Of a stretch of 64,000 nucleotides of DNA, positions 32,831-45,300 are shown piece by piece. The stretch is taken from positions 18,158,355-18,222,354 of the forward strand of contig CM022948.1 of NCBI GenBank assembly GCA_012931725.1. Direction: 5' to 3'. Both the position numbers and the translations under genes were made by a program. The stretch's first letter is position 1. Each line of letters opens with the position of its first letter. Below the pieces are notes generated by a model. That model saw only the letters and a list, made by a program, of their open reading frames with translations, did not search any database and was not told the origin of the DNA. This DNA is from Litsea cubeba. Lineage: Eukaryota; Streptophyta; Magnoliopsida; Laurales; Lauraceae.

Positions 32831-34676
32831 AAATAAAAGATGCAATTTATTGGTTGAAATTGGTATAAAACAAGTCAAATGTGCACCATACAACATTAGT
32901 ACCGGCATGCATCAATTTAGATATAGGCAATGCCTAAAAATTGGAGTAGATAAAATGATAACTAGCTGAAAAGTACACAAATAGAGTGACAACATAGAGG
33001 ATGGCTGATTGGTTGCAGGCGAGAGTTACATCACATATATAGATAGCTAGTTTGCAAGCACACAAAGGTTATTATACACTTAAGTCGCAGAGATTTGAAG
33101 TCTCTATCCATACACAATATATTTTCAAGTTCATAATTCAACAAGTCCAAATGATCAAGGAGGAATGCACAATATAAGGACATCAGTTTTCTCAGCCAAT
33201 ATCATAAAATAACTCAATAAAAAACCTTATTTTGGAGTGGTTGAATTGATCAATTTAATCAAGTTTCATCCCACAAATTTACACTAACCCAAATTCTTAT
33301 TTTGGATTGGTCTTAATATAAGATTTCTTTCAATAGGTGAGCCACCACTTGGTTTGTCATGCATTCCACTGATACAAATATTGATAATTGATGGATAGAG
33401 CTAAATAAAGAGTAAGAAGATGAAAGTGCTGGACTTATCATATCTACTTTGAACTTTAAATTGTCAACTGAGTACTTGATTGGTTTGCAAGTTGAAAAAT
33501 ATTTGAGGAAATTAGCCAAACATTAGGTGATGCATCCTCCAAGAGGATGGCATGGAAGAAGCATCCATCAACTTCTTTACATTGTAGCTTCCCTTGCACT
33601 ATATAAACCTCCACTGACAAAAGATAACACATTCAAAGGATGGGTTACAACTCAAATTTTTAAGAGCCTTTTCCTATCTCTTGAGCTCCACCCATGACCC
33701 ATGAGAGAATAGGTTCAGTTGAAGCTCATGCAGTGTATGTATTTATATTACCCAAACCTTAGTGAGGCCTAATGCAATGCTTAAAAAATCCAAAACTCAC
33801 ACTACTTGAAGGATCATCAAACCCAGTTGGACTCGGTCAGACATTCAACTTGCTCAACTCATATAACTTTTCAAGTAGACTTGGCCAGACGAAAGCAAGA
33901 GCTAATTTTATCAAGCCCCAAAGTTAGTTTCATGCAGCTTTGGACCAGAGAACAGAGGGCATAAAATGGTCCTGGACCTGTTAGTCTTGAGATTTGTTTT
34001 TGTGGGCCCTACCCAATTGAGATGATTCCCTAACAATACAAGTAGAAAAATAGGCAAGTAGGGAGATTCTAGCCAACCCACTTTCCGTATACTTTCTACA
34101 TATAAGCCGGACATTTGCAGTCTTCTTTTTGACTATCAATTTGGAAATTAATCTTCGGGCTACTGGGTCATGACCCTTTCATTGCAGTGAGAATTTTGTC
34201 TCTCTCTTTTGTATGTTTTGTTTGAATTTTTTATAAAACAAAATATAGAATTATATATTCCTGAACCTAAGGTCAAGGATAACAAGTATTATACAAATCA
34301 AATGGTGAAATAATCCTAGTTTCCTGACTTGTTGGGTCGATCAAACTCTAAAACTGACTAGATCATGTCCATTAGCAGATTTGGTGGGCCCATGAGGTGG
34401 ATTAGTAAGTTGATTTTAAACATTTTATTTTTAAATATATACAAATACATAGGTTATCAAAATATGTCTCAACTAAAACTCATCCAAACCAAGTTTTTTG
34501 GTATGTCCAAACCAAGTTGAACCCAACTCAATCATCCAATGAATGATTAAACCAAGCTGAATCAGCCAAATTCTTAGTCAACCCACCATTTCAACAAAAA
34601 AAAAAAAAATTCAGAGGATTATTAATTTATCCAAGTAGTATGGAATTCTAATAAACATATAAATGCATTATTGCAG
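32831..34676. other. MULE-1 interior, no gene recognised
   Basis: AT-rich sequence without motifs; no other SWEET exon was found here. Short frames at 33313-33519 and 33911-34114 (minus) look like chance. Confidence 0.4.
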
Positions 34677-34838
34677 GTGCCCAATGGTTTTGGGTCTGGA
34701 CTAGGGGTAATTCATTTGATATTATATGCTATCTACAGAGACAAAGGAAACAAGAAAGGAAAAAGGGATGAAGGTCCATCAGAAACAGACTCCATTGAGT
34801 TGGGTTCTGTAGCTTCTAATAATCCACCACCACCATAA
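34677..34838 (+). pseudogene. Last exon of a SWEET-like sugar transporter inside MULE-1
   Basis: After the acceptor ATTGCAG the frame reads VPNGFGSGLGVIHLILYAIY and then a basic, Ser-rich cytosolic tail of about 33 residues ending PPPP-stop at 34838. This is the start of transmembrane helix 7 and the C terminus of clade-I SWEET transporters (family motif P-N-G-x-G-x-x-L-G). The exon is open and undamaged over 53 codons, and a plausible 3' UTR follows. No other SWEET exon is visible, so it is most likely a fragment captured by the element (Pack-MULE style), or host sequence caught between two MULE ends. Confidence 0.75.
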
Positions 34839-36239
34839 CTGCAACATTAACAGAACATTCAAAATAAGGAGGTCCCTCCCTGGCTTTAACCTGCTGATAG
34901 TACTCCATCTGTATCTGGTGCCTTTGGCTTTTTATTTGGTTAATGTCATGTTATAAATAATCAGCTGGTGTGATTTATTCAATCTGATCATGTGAAAGAT
35001 TTACCCAGTATAACAACAATATGGCAACAACAATATGGTATGATGAATTGATGATGATAATGATGGATGATTGATAGAGGTGACATTGATAGATGGAAGT
35101 AATATGGTTTGCCTAACAATTCAAATGGATGATGTTACATCCAACCTTTGAAGATGGAAAGGCAATTGATGATGAGAAAATCAATTATTTATTTTTGGAT
35201 GGGCTTGACCATCATTGAATTGGTAAGTGATTCCAACTTGATTTGTGGAGTTCGTGGGGCATCAGGTTTCCATCATGCAAGTGAACTTAAGTTTGATTTT
35301 CATCACTATTATGATCGAGTCATTTGGTGGGGTCACCTTTCTATTGGCCCTATTTTATTGTCTATCATTGGGGTATAATGGGTCCAATCATATTTGTTAT
35401 ATATATTATTGAGTTGGTGTTATTCTACCAAGTTCAAAAGGTCATAGAAAATATGGGCTCCTAATGCATTTTAAGAAAAGAAATGTATTCAAGGCCTGCA
35501 TGCTTTATCTGTGACAATACTGGGGAATTCTAAACAATGCCTTTATATCAGAAAAACTAAAATTGATGGACGAAATGTAAAGATCCATAGATGACCATCG
35601 AATAGTCTCCTCTCTTTTTTCCTATCTTTCATGCTTGGCAATAGTTGGCATATTGGGGGCAATGGCCATCACCTGTATCGGTCACCAAACCATATACCCA
35701 CATGTAAAAAACTCAATTTTTTTAAAAGACAACTTTTCCTCACCTCATGTTTGGCACCAGATTTAGACTTCATATTATGGGTCGGCAGTATGATCCTATT
35801 TAGAAAATGCATTCTGTAAAAATGCAACTTCTAACAAAAAGGGCTAAAGCCACCACTCTAGGGTTTTCTGCCCACTGTCATCCAGAAAGGGCTAAAGCCA
35901 TTTGTAGGGCATTTTCTTGCTATCAAGTAATGCTACAGAAGAAAGACAAAGAAACCCTTTAAGAGAGGCGATTATCGAGTGGAGAGTAGATGTCTGCCAC
36001 GAGGAAACATTATCAAAAGTAAAAAGGCATGTTGAACGATGATGGCATATCCTAGACGACAAAGAAAAGCATACAAAAGCACATACCTTCGACAAAGAGG
36101 ATATGGGAGGGGACTACAGTTGGTAGGAGGAGGAGGAAGAGGACGTTGACGAGGGGAGGGGACCACAGCGTCGCCGAAGGCAGAGGAGGTTAACGAGGGA
36201 GGGGACCATAGCGTCGACAAAGGCGTAGCTTGTTGGCAA
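34839..36239. other. MULE-1 interior beyond the SWEET exon
   Basis: Continues as AT-rich DNA that may be the 3' flank of the captured SWEET gene, then reaches the GC-richer leader next to the right TIR (36100-36240). No gene called. Confidence 0.4.
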
Positions 36240-36473
36240 AGAAGACCTTGACAACGAAAGATATAAAAACCCCTCTTTTCTACTGAATGAAGTATATGAT
36301 GCAGGTCCCTAGCGACCCTTAATGTTATAAAATAAGGGTCACTAGGGACGCTAGTTGAAAGTGATAAAAAAATACCATTTCGTGAAATATGACTGATTTG
36401 GTGCAATGTGGCTTAAAATTACCTTTTTAGCCCACTGGACATCTAGGTTGGTTTTTTTTTTGGTAAAATCCTC
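36240..36473 (-). repeat. Right TIR of MULE-1
   Basis: Inverted match to the left TIR. The hairpin arms GGTCCCTAGCGACCCTT (36304-36320) and AAGGGTCACTAGGGACG begin about 120 bp from the tip. A good minus-strand donor (GTATGTGC near 36087) inside the adjacent sequence suggests a leader exon for the ULP gene, as in MULE-2. Confidence 0.8.
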
Positions 36474-36886
36474 ATATTCTTAAGAGAAAGTAAATCTAAA
36501 ATAAATAAATTTCTTATTTATAATTATTAAAGTTTATTCTATGTATCAAAATATATTAAAAAACAAAGTAACCTTAGATATCATGACGACCTCTTGAATT
36601 TAAAGGTGCTGACTGTGGCGACCATCACATTTGTAAGAAAAAGTTTCCATGAGGACCCAATACCATCAAAAGCCAAAAAAGTATCAAAATGAAATATAAT
36701 TATATTAAGAAAAAAGACTTAAACCTTACCTCTTTCTTTTTAAAAAGTCAAATATAATTAAGAAATAAATTATATTTTTCTAATTAAAAATAATATGACA
36801 TTTAAAACTTGTAGCTAATCTAGATATCTTCAGAATCGTTCCTCAGAATATTCAATAATCACTTAATAACCATAGAAAACTCCAAA
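36474..36886. other. 413-bp spacer between the two MULEs
   Basis: Very AT-rich, no reading frame or repeat recognised. Confidence 0.5.
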
Positions 36887-36895
36887 TTTTATAAT

Positions 36896-37032
36896 GAGGA
36901 AACTACTGAATAAATACCAATAGTGAGCCCACAGTAAGGAGAGGACCCAGCTTATTTTTAGAGACGGGAGGGGTCCTTTGGGTGTGTTTTTTTATTTTTT
37001 TTGTTGTTTAGCGATGTTGTTGATATCGACAA
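36896..37032 (+). repeat. Left TIR of MULE-2
   Basis: Inverted similarity to 54021-54143: tips GAGGAAACTACTG, then AGTGAGCC, GGGTCC and poly-T blocks with gaps. It ends with GTTGTTGATATCGACAA (37016-37032), one base off the palindrome in the internal array. Confidence 0.75.
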
Positions 37033-37683
37033 ATATGTGAAAACCCTATATCCATCGCCCCGTGCCTGCATTTCTTTGTCAGACCTTTTTCATCGTTTGC
37101 AACTGGTTCTCTGGCGATTTTCCATCTCAGAAAACTCCTATATTGAATTAGCCAAAGCGGTTGTTGGATTCCATTAAAAGGTTGGTACACACAATAAATT
37201 CCTTCTTATATAGCAGCATCTACCCTAAAAGAGGTTCAGCTTGATTCGTTTTTTTTTTTTTGTATAGACTTGTTAGAAGGAATAGAACCGTGGTCTGAAC
37301 CCTAAAAACGCTGGTTGAATATGTACATGGTGTCCAATATATGACTCACTGTATTCAGCTTTGGGGTTGGTTGATGGCGTTTTTCGTTTTGGTTTTGGTT
37401 AATGGCGATTTTCCTTTTTGGGTTTTAGGGTTTTGAAAGGGGGTTTATTTTTGGTATGCACTGTTTTTATCTATTCCCCCATTGTTTATTTTCAGTACAG
37501 TTTTTTTATTACCATATTATATTACTCTAATGTGACTAGAATGATTATTTTATGATCAAACATATCCCAGCATGGGCATTTTAACTGTGGCTTATTGTTC
37601 AGTAATATCATGTTTCTTTGTCTTTCAACATGTATGTATAATTCATATTTTTCTAAATTCTGTTATTGTGATTTGATGATAGC

Positions 37684-40187
37684 ATGTCAGTGAGGGAGGT
37701 GTTGGTTATATTCCAATATGACAGTGACTTCCAGTTCGATATAATCCGTCCGGTGTACAATGGAGGAAATCAAAAGATGAGGTATTTACCGACGGACATA
37801 ACATATGACTCACTGGTTAACGAAGCAACTGAAGCATCTAATTGGGTCTCAATCATCCAGAGATTAAGCATACAATACCTTCATCACAATGGACGGGCAT
37901 TTTCAATGGCAAGCATTAACGACGACAATGATGTGAGGAGGATGTTCAAAGCATCGGAGAAAGACGTGAATGGGATATAATTATATGTTTTCAACGGTCC
38001 GAAGATAAGGCAATGTATAGGAGGAGAAAAATGGAGGTATGTGCATAGGTTGTATTGCTAAATCAATTGATTACCAAATACTAAGTATGTCTTCCTACTT
38101 GTTTATTGACCTTTGTTGATTCATTGTAGGTATGAACGGAATCTTCGAGCTCAAAACTTTGCAGAAAAAGCAAGGACCTCGTCAAGAACTTGTACGGGAA
38201 AGCAAGCCATAGAGCGAACGCCCGCAACATCTCTACCTATTATTGATCTCCGTGAAGATAATGACATGCATTTCCCATCCGTGCGTAATGAATGTAGTCC
38301 ACATCAGGCGACAGGAGTCGATACTTTTTGTGATGATATTGATGTTGGAGTGAAGAATCATGATGGGATTCAGACCGACAGACAACCTGCCATCGGACAG
38401 ATTCGTCGGATAGCAGATGTGAAGGTCGAAAGCAATGGAGTTGATGCCAATCTAGCTTACACTACCAATCGTTCAAATGAAGATTTAGTTGTTGATTTTG
38501 AAGACAGAATGAAGCCTGAAGAGGTTAAAATGGAGGTTGGTAATAACTCGGCTCAAGAAATGTGGGTTGGCCGTGAGTTCCCTGATCGTCAGACATTTCG
38601 GAATACTCTTGCCAAGTTTGCAATTTATGGTAACTTCACTCTTAAACACCTGAAGACCAACTCGACGAAGGTGACGGCTGGCTGCAAAGATGGGGGTTGT
38701 CCTTGGCGGATCCACGCTTCTATTGTAGAATCAGGACCACAATTTAAAGTTAGAACGTACAATCATAAACATCAATGCTCGAAGCCAATGATGGGCATCG
38801 CACATCGACAAGCAAGTTCAGCCCTTATTTCTGAATTCATCATGGATAGAATCAGACAGAATATGGATTTAAAGCCGAAGGAGATAATGAATGACTACCA
38901 AATGGAATTCGGGTCAATTATTAGCTATAGGAAGGCACTTATAGCAAAGGATATGGCTCTACATATAGTGCGAGGATCATACGAGGAGTCCTTCCAGCTT
39001 CTACCTCTCTACTATATGGAATTTGCGAAAACCAATCCTGGGACAATAACAAACATAGACACCACGTCTGATGATCGTTTCCGAAGATTTTTTGGTCATT
39101 TGGACCTTGTATTAGGTCTTTCATCTCTTCGCTGAGACTGATGATTGCCGTAGACGGTGCACATCTCCGAGGCAAGTATCCTGGTGTCTTACTTGTAGCT
39201 GTGACATACGATGCGAATCATAAGCTATTACCCATCGCCTTTGCCTTTGCGGAAGCCGGGCATCGAGATAGTTGGGAATGATTCCTTGCAAACCTGTTCA
39301 TTGCTCTTGGAGAGCCACCAAATTTGACTATTGTTTCTGACCGTCAGAAGGGTCTTATTCCAGCTCTCCAGAACACTATACCCTCTACAGTGCACTGTTA
39401 CTGTTGCCGTCACATTGCTAGAAATATAAAAACCGCTTTCAGTGATGGGGCAATCGTTAAGAAATTCTGGCGTGCTGCAAAGTCCTATAGGCCTTATGTT
39501 TATGAGGCATATATGAGGGATATACGTGCAGTCAGCCAAGAGGCTTTCAACTATATTGATGCAATTGGGAAGCACCGTTGGTCAAATGCATACGTACAAG
39601 GACGTCGGTATGACATGTTAACTAGTAATGCGGCTGAGTGCACGAACAGTCTGTTAAAGGACACAAGGGTACTGCCCATTGTTAAACAGGTCGAGGAGAT
39701 ACGTGCCAAGTTAATGGAGTTCTATCAAAAGCGCCATATTCAGTCAGAGAGTGTAACCACTCGTTTAACTCCATATGCAGAAAAAATCTTGGGCCAAGAA
39801 ATGGAGGAAGCCCGTAGGGTTCATGTTCGCGTTGCTGGTCTCGTTGAATTTCAAGTTCAGTCTGCTGAATACGTGGACGTAGTCAATCTCAAACGCAGAA
39901 CTTGTACATGTTGTAAATGGGAGATTATGGGCATCCCATGCTGTCATGCACTGGCATCAATGAAGGTAAGGAACTACGATCCTTATGCGTTTTACGAGCA
40001 TTGGTATCTGTCAAGCGTTTATCATACAACATATAGTGAAGTTCTGCATGCTACACGAGGCAACAAGCAATGGGAAGGCACAATTCAAGAAAGAATTCTT
40101 CCACCACTCGCAACTAAGCAACCAGGGCGTCCAAAAAAAAAAAAAACAGGAAATGAACCGAAGATCGTGGCCGCCAACGAAGGGTAG
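37684..40187 (+). pseudogene. MULE-2 MURA-type transposase
   Basis: Exon 37684-38036 carries a PB1-like domain and is joined in frame to exon 38130 onward through GTATGTGC...TTGTAG. Then come the MuDR DNA-binding domain (VGREFPDRQTFRNTLAKFA, CPWRIHAS, HKHQC; about 38560-38790), the MULE DDE catalytic domain (IAVDGAHLRGKYPGVLLVA, VSDRQKGLIPAL, SNAAECTNSLL) and a SWIM zinc finger (CTCCKWEIMGIPCCHAL). Lesions: TAA at 37978-37980 where TAT (Tyr) is expected, a one-base change in the T run at 39088-39093, TGA at 39279-39281 where TGG is expected. A C-terminal zinc knuckle (TCSNCKERGHNRGGC, about 40190-40235) lies out of frame beyond a 14-A run. The catalytic residues D, D, E are intact. Confidence 0.9.
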
Positions 40188-40244
40188 TTACGTGCTCCAA
40201 TTGTAAGGAGAGGGGGCATAACCGTGGAGGTTGTCGCAATCCAC

Positions 40245-40915
40245 CACGTGATGTAAATGGGTTGTTCCATGCTTGAAAATTGTAGTGATGTTTTTGTATG
40301 GCTGCTGATGTAAATGGGTTCCATGAAGGATTGAAGACTGCAGTCATTTTTTGTATAGTTAGTAATGTTCTTGGTTGTGTAACATACTTGGACAGTGCAC
40401 TGCGGAGGTTTTTGGGTATGGCTGCTTATGTTCAACCGGTTCCGTGTATGCCTGAAGACTGCAGTAATTATTTTGTATAGTTGGTGATGTACATGGTTGT
40501 GCCAGGCTTGAAAAGTGCAATACTGTTTTTTTGGGTAGCATTTGCTTATGTTAATTGGGTTCCATGTAGGCCTGAAGACCGCATTACTTAGTTTGTTTTG
40601 TTGGTGATGTACATGGTTGTGCCAAGCTTGAAAAGTGTAGTGCTATTTTTTGGGTAGCATTTACTTATGTTCTTGGGTTCCATGTAGGACTGAAGAAGAA
40701 GTAATTATTTTGTATAGTTGGTGATGTACATGGTTGTGCCAGGCTTGAAAAGTGCAGTGCTATTTTTTGGGTAGCATTTGCTTATGTTCTTGGGTTCCAT
40801 GTAGGACTGAAGGAGAAGTAATTATTTTGTATAGTTGGTGATATACATGGTTGTGCTAGGCTTGAAAAGTGCAGTGCTATTTTTTGTATGGCTGCTGATG
40901 TAAATGGGTTCACAT
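40245..40915. repeat. Tandem array of about 118 bp after the transposase
   Basis: Units marked by TTCCATGTAGGCCTGAAG-like blocks near 40319, 40439, 40559, 40677 and 40794, each with GTTGGTGATGTACATGGTTG. About five and a half copies, diverging more on the left. It begins within the 3' end of the transposase gene and may be its 3' UTR. Confidence 0.8.
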
Positions 40916-41093
40916 TTTAACTATTCTATTGTAACTACTGGTTATGTAATGAATGTTGGTATGTGAATGGTGCTCAGAACTTTTTGAATATAAATATAAA
41001 TGATCAATGTTTTGTGTAGTTTACAATCTGGTTTTTTTCTTACGCATTTATTTTGATCACTATATATTGGGATCACTGTATTATCAACCTTCT

Positions 41094-41990
41094 ACAACCT
41101 ATACAGTGCACAACATTTGCATACTGACAACTATTAAATCAGGGCACTGACCAAACATGTCGATATCGACAATCTAAAGTTGTCGATATCGACAACTTTT
41201 AGACTTACAGCATATTTATATTTACAACTATTAATTCAGTGCGCTGATGAAACTAGTCGATAGCGATAACTCAAAGTTGTCGATATCGACAACTTTTACA
41301 CTTACAGCATATTTATAGTTACAACTATTAATTCAGTGCATTGATGAAACTAGTCGATAGCGACAACTCAAAGTTGTCGATATCGACAACTTCTAGACTT
41401 ACAGCATATTTATAGTTACAACTATTAATTCAGTGCACTGATGAAACTAGTCGATAGCGATAACTTTTAGTTGTCGATATCGACAACTTTTACACTTACA
41501 ACATATTTATACTTACAACTATTAATTCAGTGCACTGATGAAACTAGTCGATAGCGACAACTAATAGTTGTCGATATCGACAACTTTTACACTTACAGCA
41601 TATTTATACTTACAACTATTAATTCAGTGCACTGATGAAACTAGTCGATAGCGACAACTCAAAGTTGTCGATATCGACAACCTCTACATTATAAAATGTT
41701 TGCATACTTACAACTATTAAATCAGTGCACTGATGAAACTAGTCGATAGCGACAACTAAGAGTTGTCTATATCGACAACCTATACAGTATGATACATTTG
41801 CATACTTACAACTATTAAATCAGTGCACTGATGAAACTAGTCGATAGCGACAACTAAGAGTTGTCTATATCGACAACCTATACAATATGAAACACTTGCA
41901 TACTTACAACTATTAAATCAGTGCATTGATGAAACTAGTCGATAGCGACAACTAAGAGTTATCTATATCGACAGGTTTAGGTTATTGTTA
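41094..41990. repeat. MULE-2 internal array of about 97 bp units with a perfect 18-bp palindrome
   Basis: One partial and nine further units with period 96-98 bp. Successive units share GATGAAACTAGTCGATAGCG near 41245, 41343, 41440, 41536, 41632, 41730, 41828 and 41929. Six units carry the perfect palindrome GTTGTCGATATCGACAAC; the last three have GTTGTCTATATCGACA-type variants. A second, weaker copy (GTCGATAGCGACAAC) lies just before it in each unit. The same palindrome lies near both ends of the element. The array sits between the 3' ends of two convergent genes. Confidence 0.92.
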
Positions 41991-42359
41991 TCGACATCAT
42001 ACATACTACCAAAATTTAGGGAATTGTACACAACTTATAACACTGTGATTCCATTTATGAAAACTATACACAATCAAACAAACCATTCTCCATTGAATTC
42101 TTAGTAAAAGGTATAGAATGAATATGCACAAAAGGCAATTTAATGAAATATAGTCTGTTCAACAATGTATATTGCTAACAGATACAGACATCCATCATCT
42201 ATAAACATGGACAGTAGTATTAAAATCTCCCAAAAAGTCCGGACATGCATCCTCCGAGGAAAGAGAAACAAAACAAAAGGAAATATACACTTCTCCCCTA
42301 TAATGACAATCAGTTACATTATATTTACAGCCCCATAGACACACAATAGACAACTGTCA
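41991..42359. other. 3' flank of the ULP gene, nothing seen
   Basis: AT-rich sequence between the palindrome array and the stop of the ULP gene, presumably its 3' UTR. Confidence 0.4.
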
Positions 42360-45300
42360 TCATATGAAATCACTCAAGTCAGTCAAGCCCAGTCTGTTGG
42401 CATCCAAAGTCCAGCTCCGCTTGAATATCTCTATAACAATTTTGCTGCGAAAGTAGGGGATATCTTTTTGAGTGAAATTGATGTTACGGCGGTGCACACA
42501 GTGTTCCGTGAAGGCTAATGCAAAGATTCCACAATCATTTCCATTCTGCTGATGAGGGATGTCTGTCTTTACGAGCCAACTCCATAGATAAGGATCCGAC
42601 CACCCGAAATCGCTGTACCTTTCATTCAACCATGCCACCTGCGATAGTCATTCACAACTCACTCTTAGATTAAGTCAGAAATTCATATATGTGGCATAGA
42701 AGAGTGTAACGAATTAGAACACAAATATATCAGTGTGTAAGGAGAGGTAACGTACAAATTTCGATGCATGTTTTACCGATCGACGATCACCAGCCATGCT
42801 ATTGTAGAACTCCCATCGTCTTTGGTCGACATATCCGACCAACAAGGTAAAATGTGATCTGTGATGGACTACAAAAATCAGAGTGCGTGCTTCCCTTGCG
42901 TCCATCACCCTATGTCCATGCTTCCCAAACACAGCTTCGACGACAGAATCAGAACCATCCGACCACCAACTCTGCATCCGTTCACAAAAAAATTAGTTCA
43001 GCCAGAGCCTACAGCTTGACATTACTAGTATGCAGTCTGTTTCAATCAGTTAATACTTACACACACGATTGGGTCAGCAATGAAACATGAATCACATTCA
43101 TCCCTCAATATTTCAAAATAGTAATACATGACGTTAGTGTCCATCCATGTTCCACCATCAAGCACCCTTTTCAGGTCTGAGCTTGAGATCATTGTGCAGA
43201 TGCTATCCAACTCATCCTTCCTGTAATGAATCATCATTAATCCCATTAAATGCACAGGTAGTTAATCCACATAAAAAAAGGTTCTTGAGATTAGTTTTCT
43301 TACCTCTCCTCATAGTATTCTTTGAATCCATTGAGAAAAAACTTATCAAGGTCAGAAAGCATGTAATTTCTTTGAACTATAGAATGATCATAACCTTCAA
43401 ACTTCAATGGTACTTTCTGCATACGCGGGAGCCGTTTGATCCTCCACACAAGTGAATCGAGTGTAGCAAAAGCGAATTGGGTTGAAACAACCAAAGCGGA
43501 CTCGCTTGAGACTGGGACTGGACAGGTGAACAACATTCTACTGACATGGGGGGTACCTAGGACTTCAAAATTTGGGGATAGGGCGGGAGACAGAGGCCTA
43601 CTACCAGAACCCTCCAATGCGAACTGTATATTGGCCTCGTATACTGGTGTGGTAGTCCTTTTACTACTTTTCTTTTTTCCCGGACTCTTAACAGCAGCTC
43701 TTTTTCGATGCTTAAACGTTATTGTAATTTTCTTCTTCATATCTTCGTCGTCGGACTGCGAGCTGCTGCACCCACCCATTGAGAAGTCATCAAAGTTTGT
43801 CCCAAAGGCCCCCTTAAACTTTGACAACTTCTTTTGTATTGATGCGGTGAGCTTATCAAAAGACACTTTCCGGCGCTTCGCTCGATCACAAGATCGCTCT
43901 AAACGACCCACCAGATTCTCTGCCTGAAAACGAAAAACACACCAATAGTTATTTACCAGTGCCGACAAGCGAAGCAAATGTTAAAATCGCATAAAAGATT
44001 ACGTAATACATTGTTTCATGCAGTAACTTCAATGGACACTTTTGAGCCATACATGCTTCTGTGGGATGGTGAGATCAGCTGATTTGGCGATCTCCTCTGG
44101 CTGGCCTACATTCGCATGCTCCATCTGAGCTGACCTCCCAATATACAATAGCGAGTTTTCACCATATCACGACAAATACTCCTCGGAATGGACTTTCTCC
44201 TTACACTTATCCCCTTTTAAAACCAGTTCTGTTCTAGCATTCCATAATGACTTTAGCTCCTCGTCCACCTGTGTGCTGTAATCAACAACAACATACCATG
44301 TTCGTTCTCGTCTGACGAATGGCATATTGAATGGCGGTGGCACTAACTGTTTGAAGCCAAACTGTTTCATAACACGCCACGTATTGTGTCGTTCCACGAT
44401 CCAATAATAGACAAGGACGGTGGACGACGAGAATAGAGCACGATCAACTTTCCGTACCTTCTCTTCAAGCTTTTTCCCATAACCATGATAGGGTTTCCAA
44501 TTGAACTGCATATAACATGAGTTAGGAATGAATAACAAGTTTGTACAAACAATGTAGTAAATAAAAAAAACTATAAAACATCAGGATTTCGAAAAAGTTT
44601 AATCCATTACCCCATCAGTCTTCAGATTGTTCAATTGTTTTCTCACTTCTTTCACTGTTGCAAGAGCTGGGTGTTCATCAAGCCTCTTCTGCCTGGTCTT
44701 AAACATTGGGAACTGTATATCCTTCTTCCAACTATCTGCCGGTTTAGGACACCGCCCGATTGACATCCTCGTATAGTCCCAGAGTTGCACCATTACAAAG
44801 AATGAATAAACGTTATATATCACTGAATTAATACGCAGAATTGAAAAACAACTATTAAGAGCGAGAACAATCACCTGTAACAACTGAAGAGGCCCAGTGG
44901 GTGTCCGAAGTTGGTGTCCTTCCTCCTCTCCTTGTTCCTTCTTCCCTTCCTTTCCTACATCTATATTCTCCCGATTCCATCGAGTAGCGTTTGCCAACAT
45001 CCTATAAAGATTCGCAAGACAAGCCGGTCCCCATGCATAAGGCTTAAAATCTTTAAACAATTCAAGAACATAAGCAGGTCCGCGAGCTCCAGAAGTTTGA
45101 TAAACAAGTTGACCAGACATCAAGAAGAATAGGTAGGCCCGTGTAGCCTGAATCTCATATTGCTTGTATTTTTTTTCTTCTTCTTCTCCAGTTCTTCAGC
45201 CTTGAAATTGTTTTCTAACCACTTAAATTTCAATGTCTGACCGACGTAATCAACCTTCTTTTGAGGAGTTATACCGAGCAACTCTTTACATATAGATTGC

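Larger units (their letters stand above)
28535..36473 (+). mobile_element. MULE-1: internally deleted Mutator-like element
   Basis: The left end GAGGATTTTACCC (28535) and right end GGTAAAATCCTC (36473) are the tips of inverted repeats of 190-240 bp. Inside, left to right: N-terminal transposase remnant, hairpin-containing tandem array, inverted ULP1 remnant, and unique sequence with a SWEET-like exon. Layout and protein similarity mirror MULE-2 at 36896-54143. The 9-mers outside the ends (TTGTTATAA, ATATTCTTA) share only five positions, so I cannot confirm a target duplication. The element lacks the transposase catalytic core and depends on others, if it can move at all. Confidence 0.8.

Noticed and set aside
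41094..41990. Regular palindromic repeats resembling a CRISPR array
   Set aside because: The sequence between palindromes is itself repeated, not unique, the unit is about 97 bp, and the context is a plant transposon.
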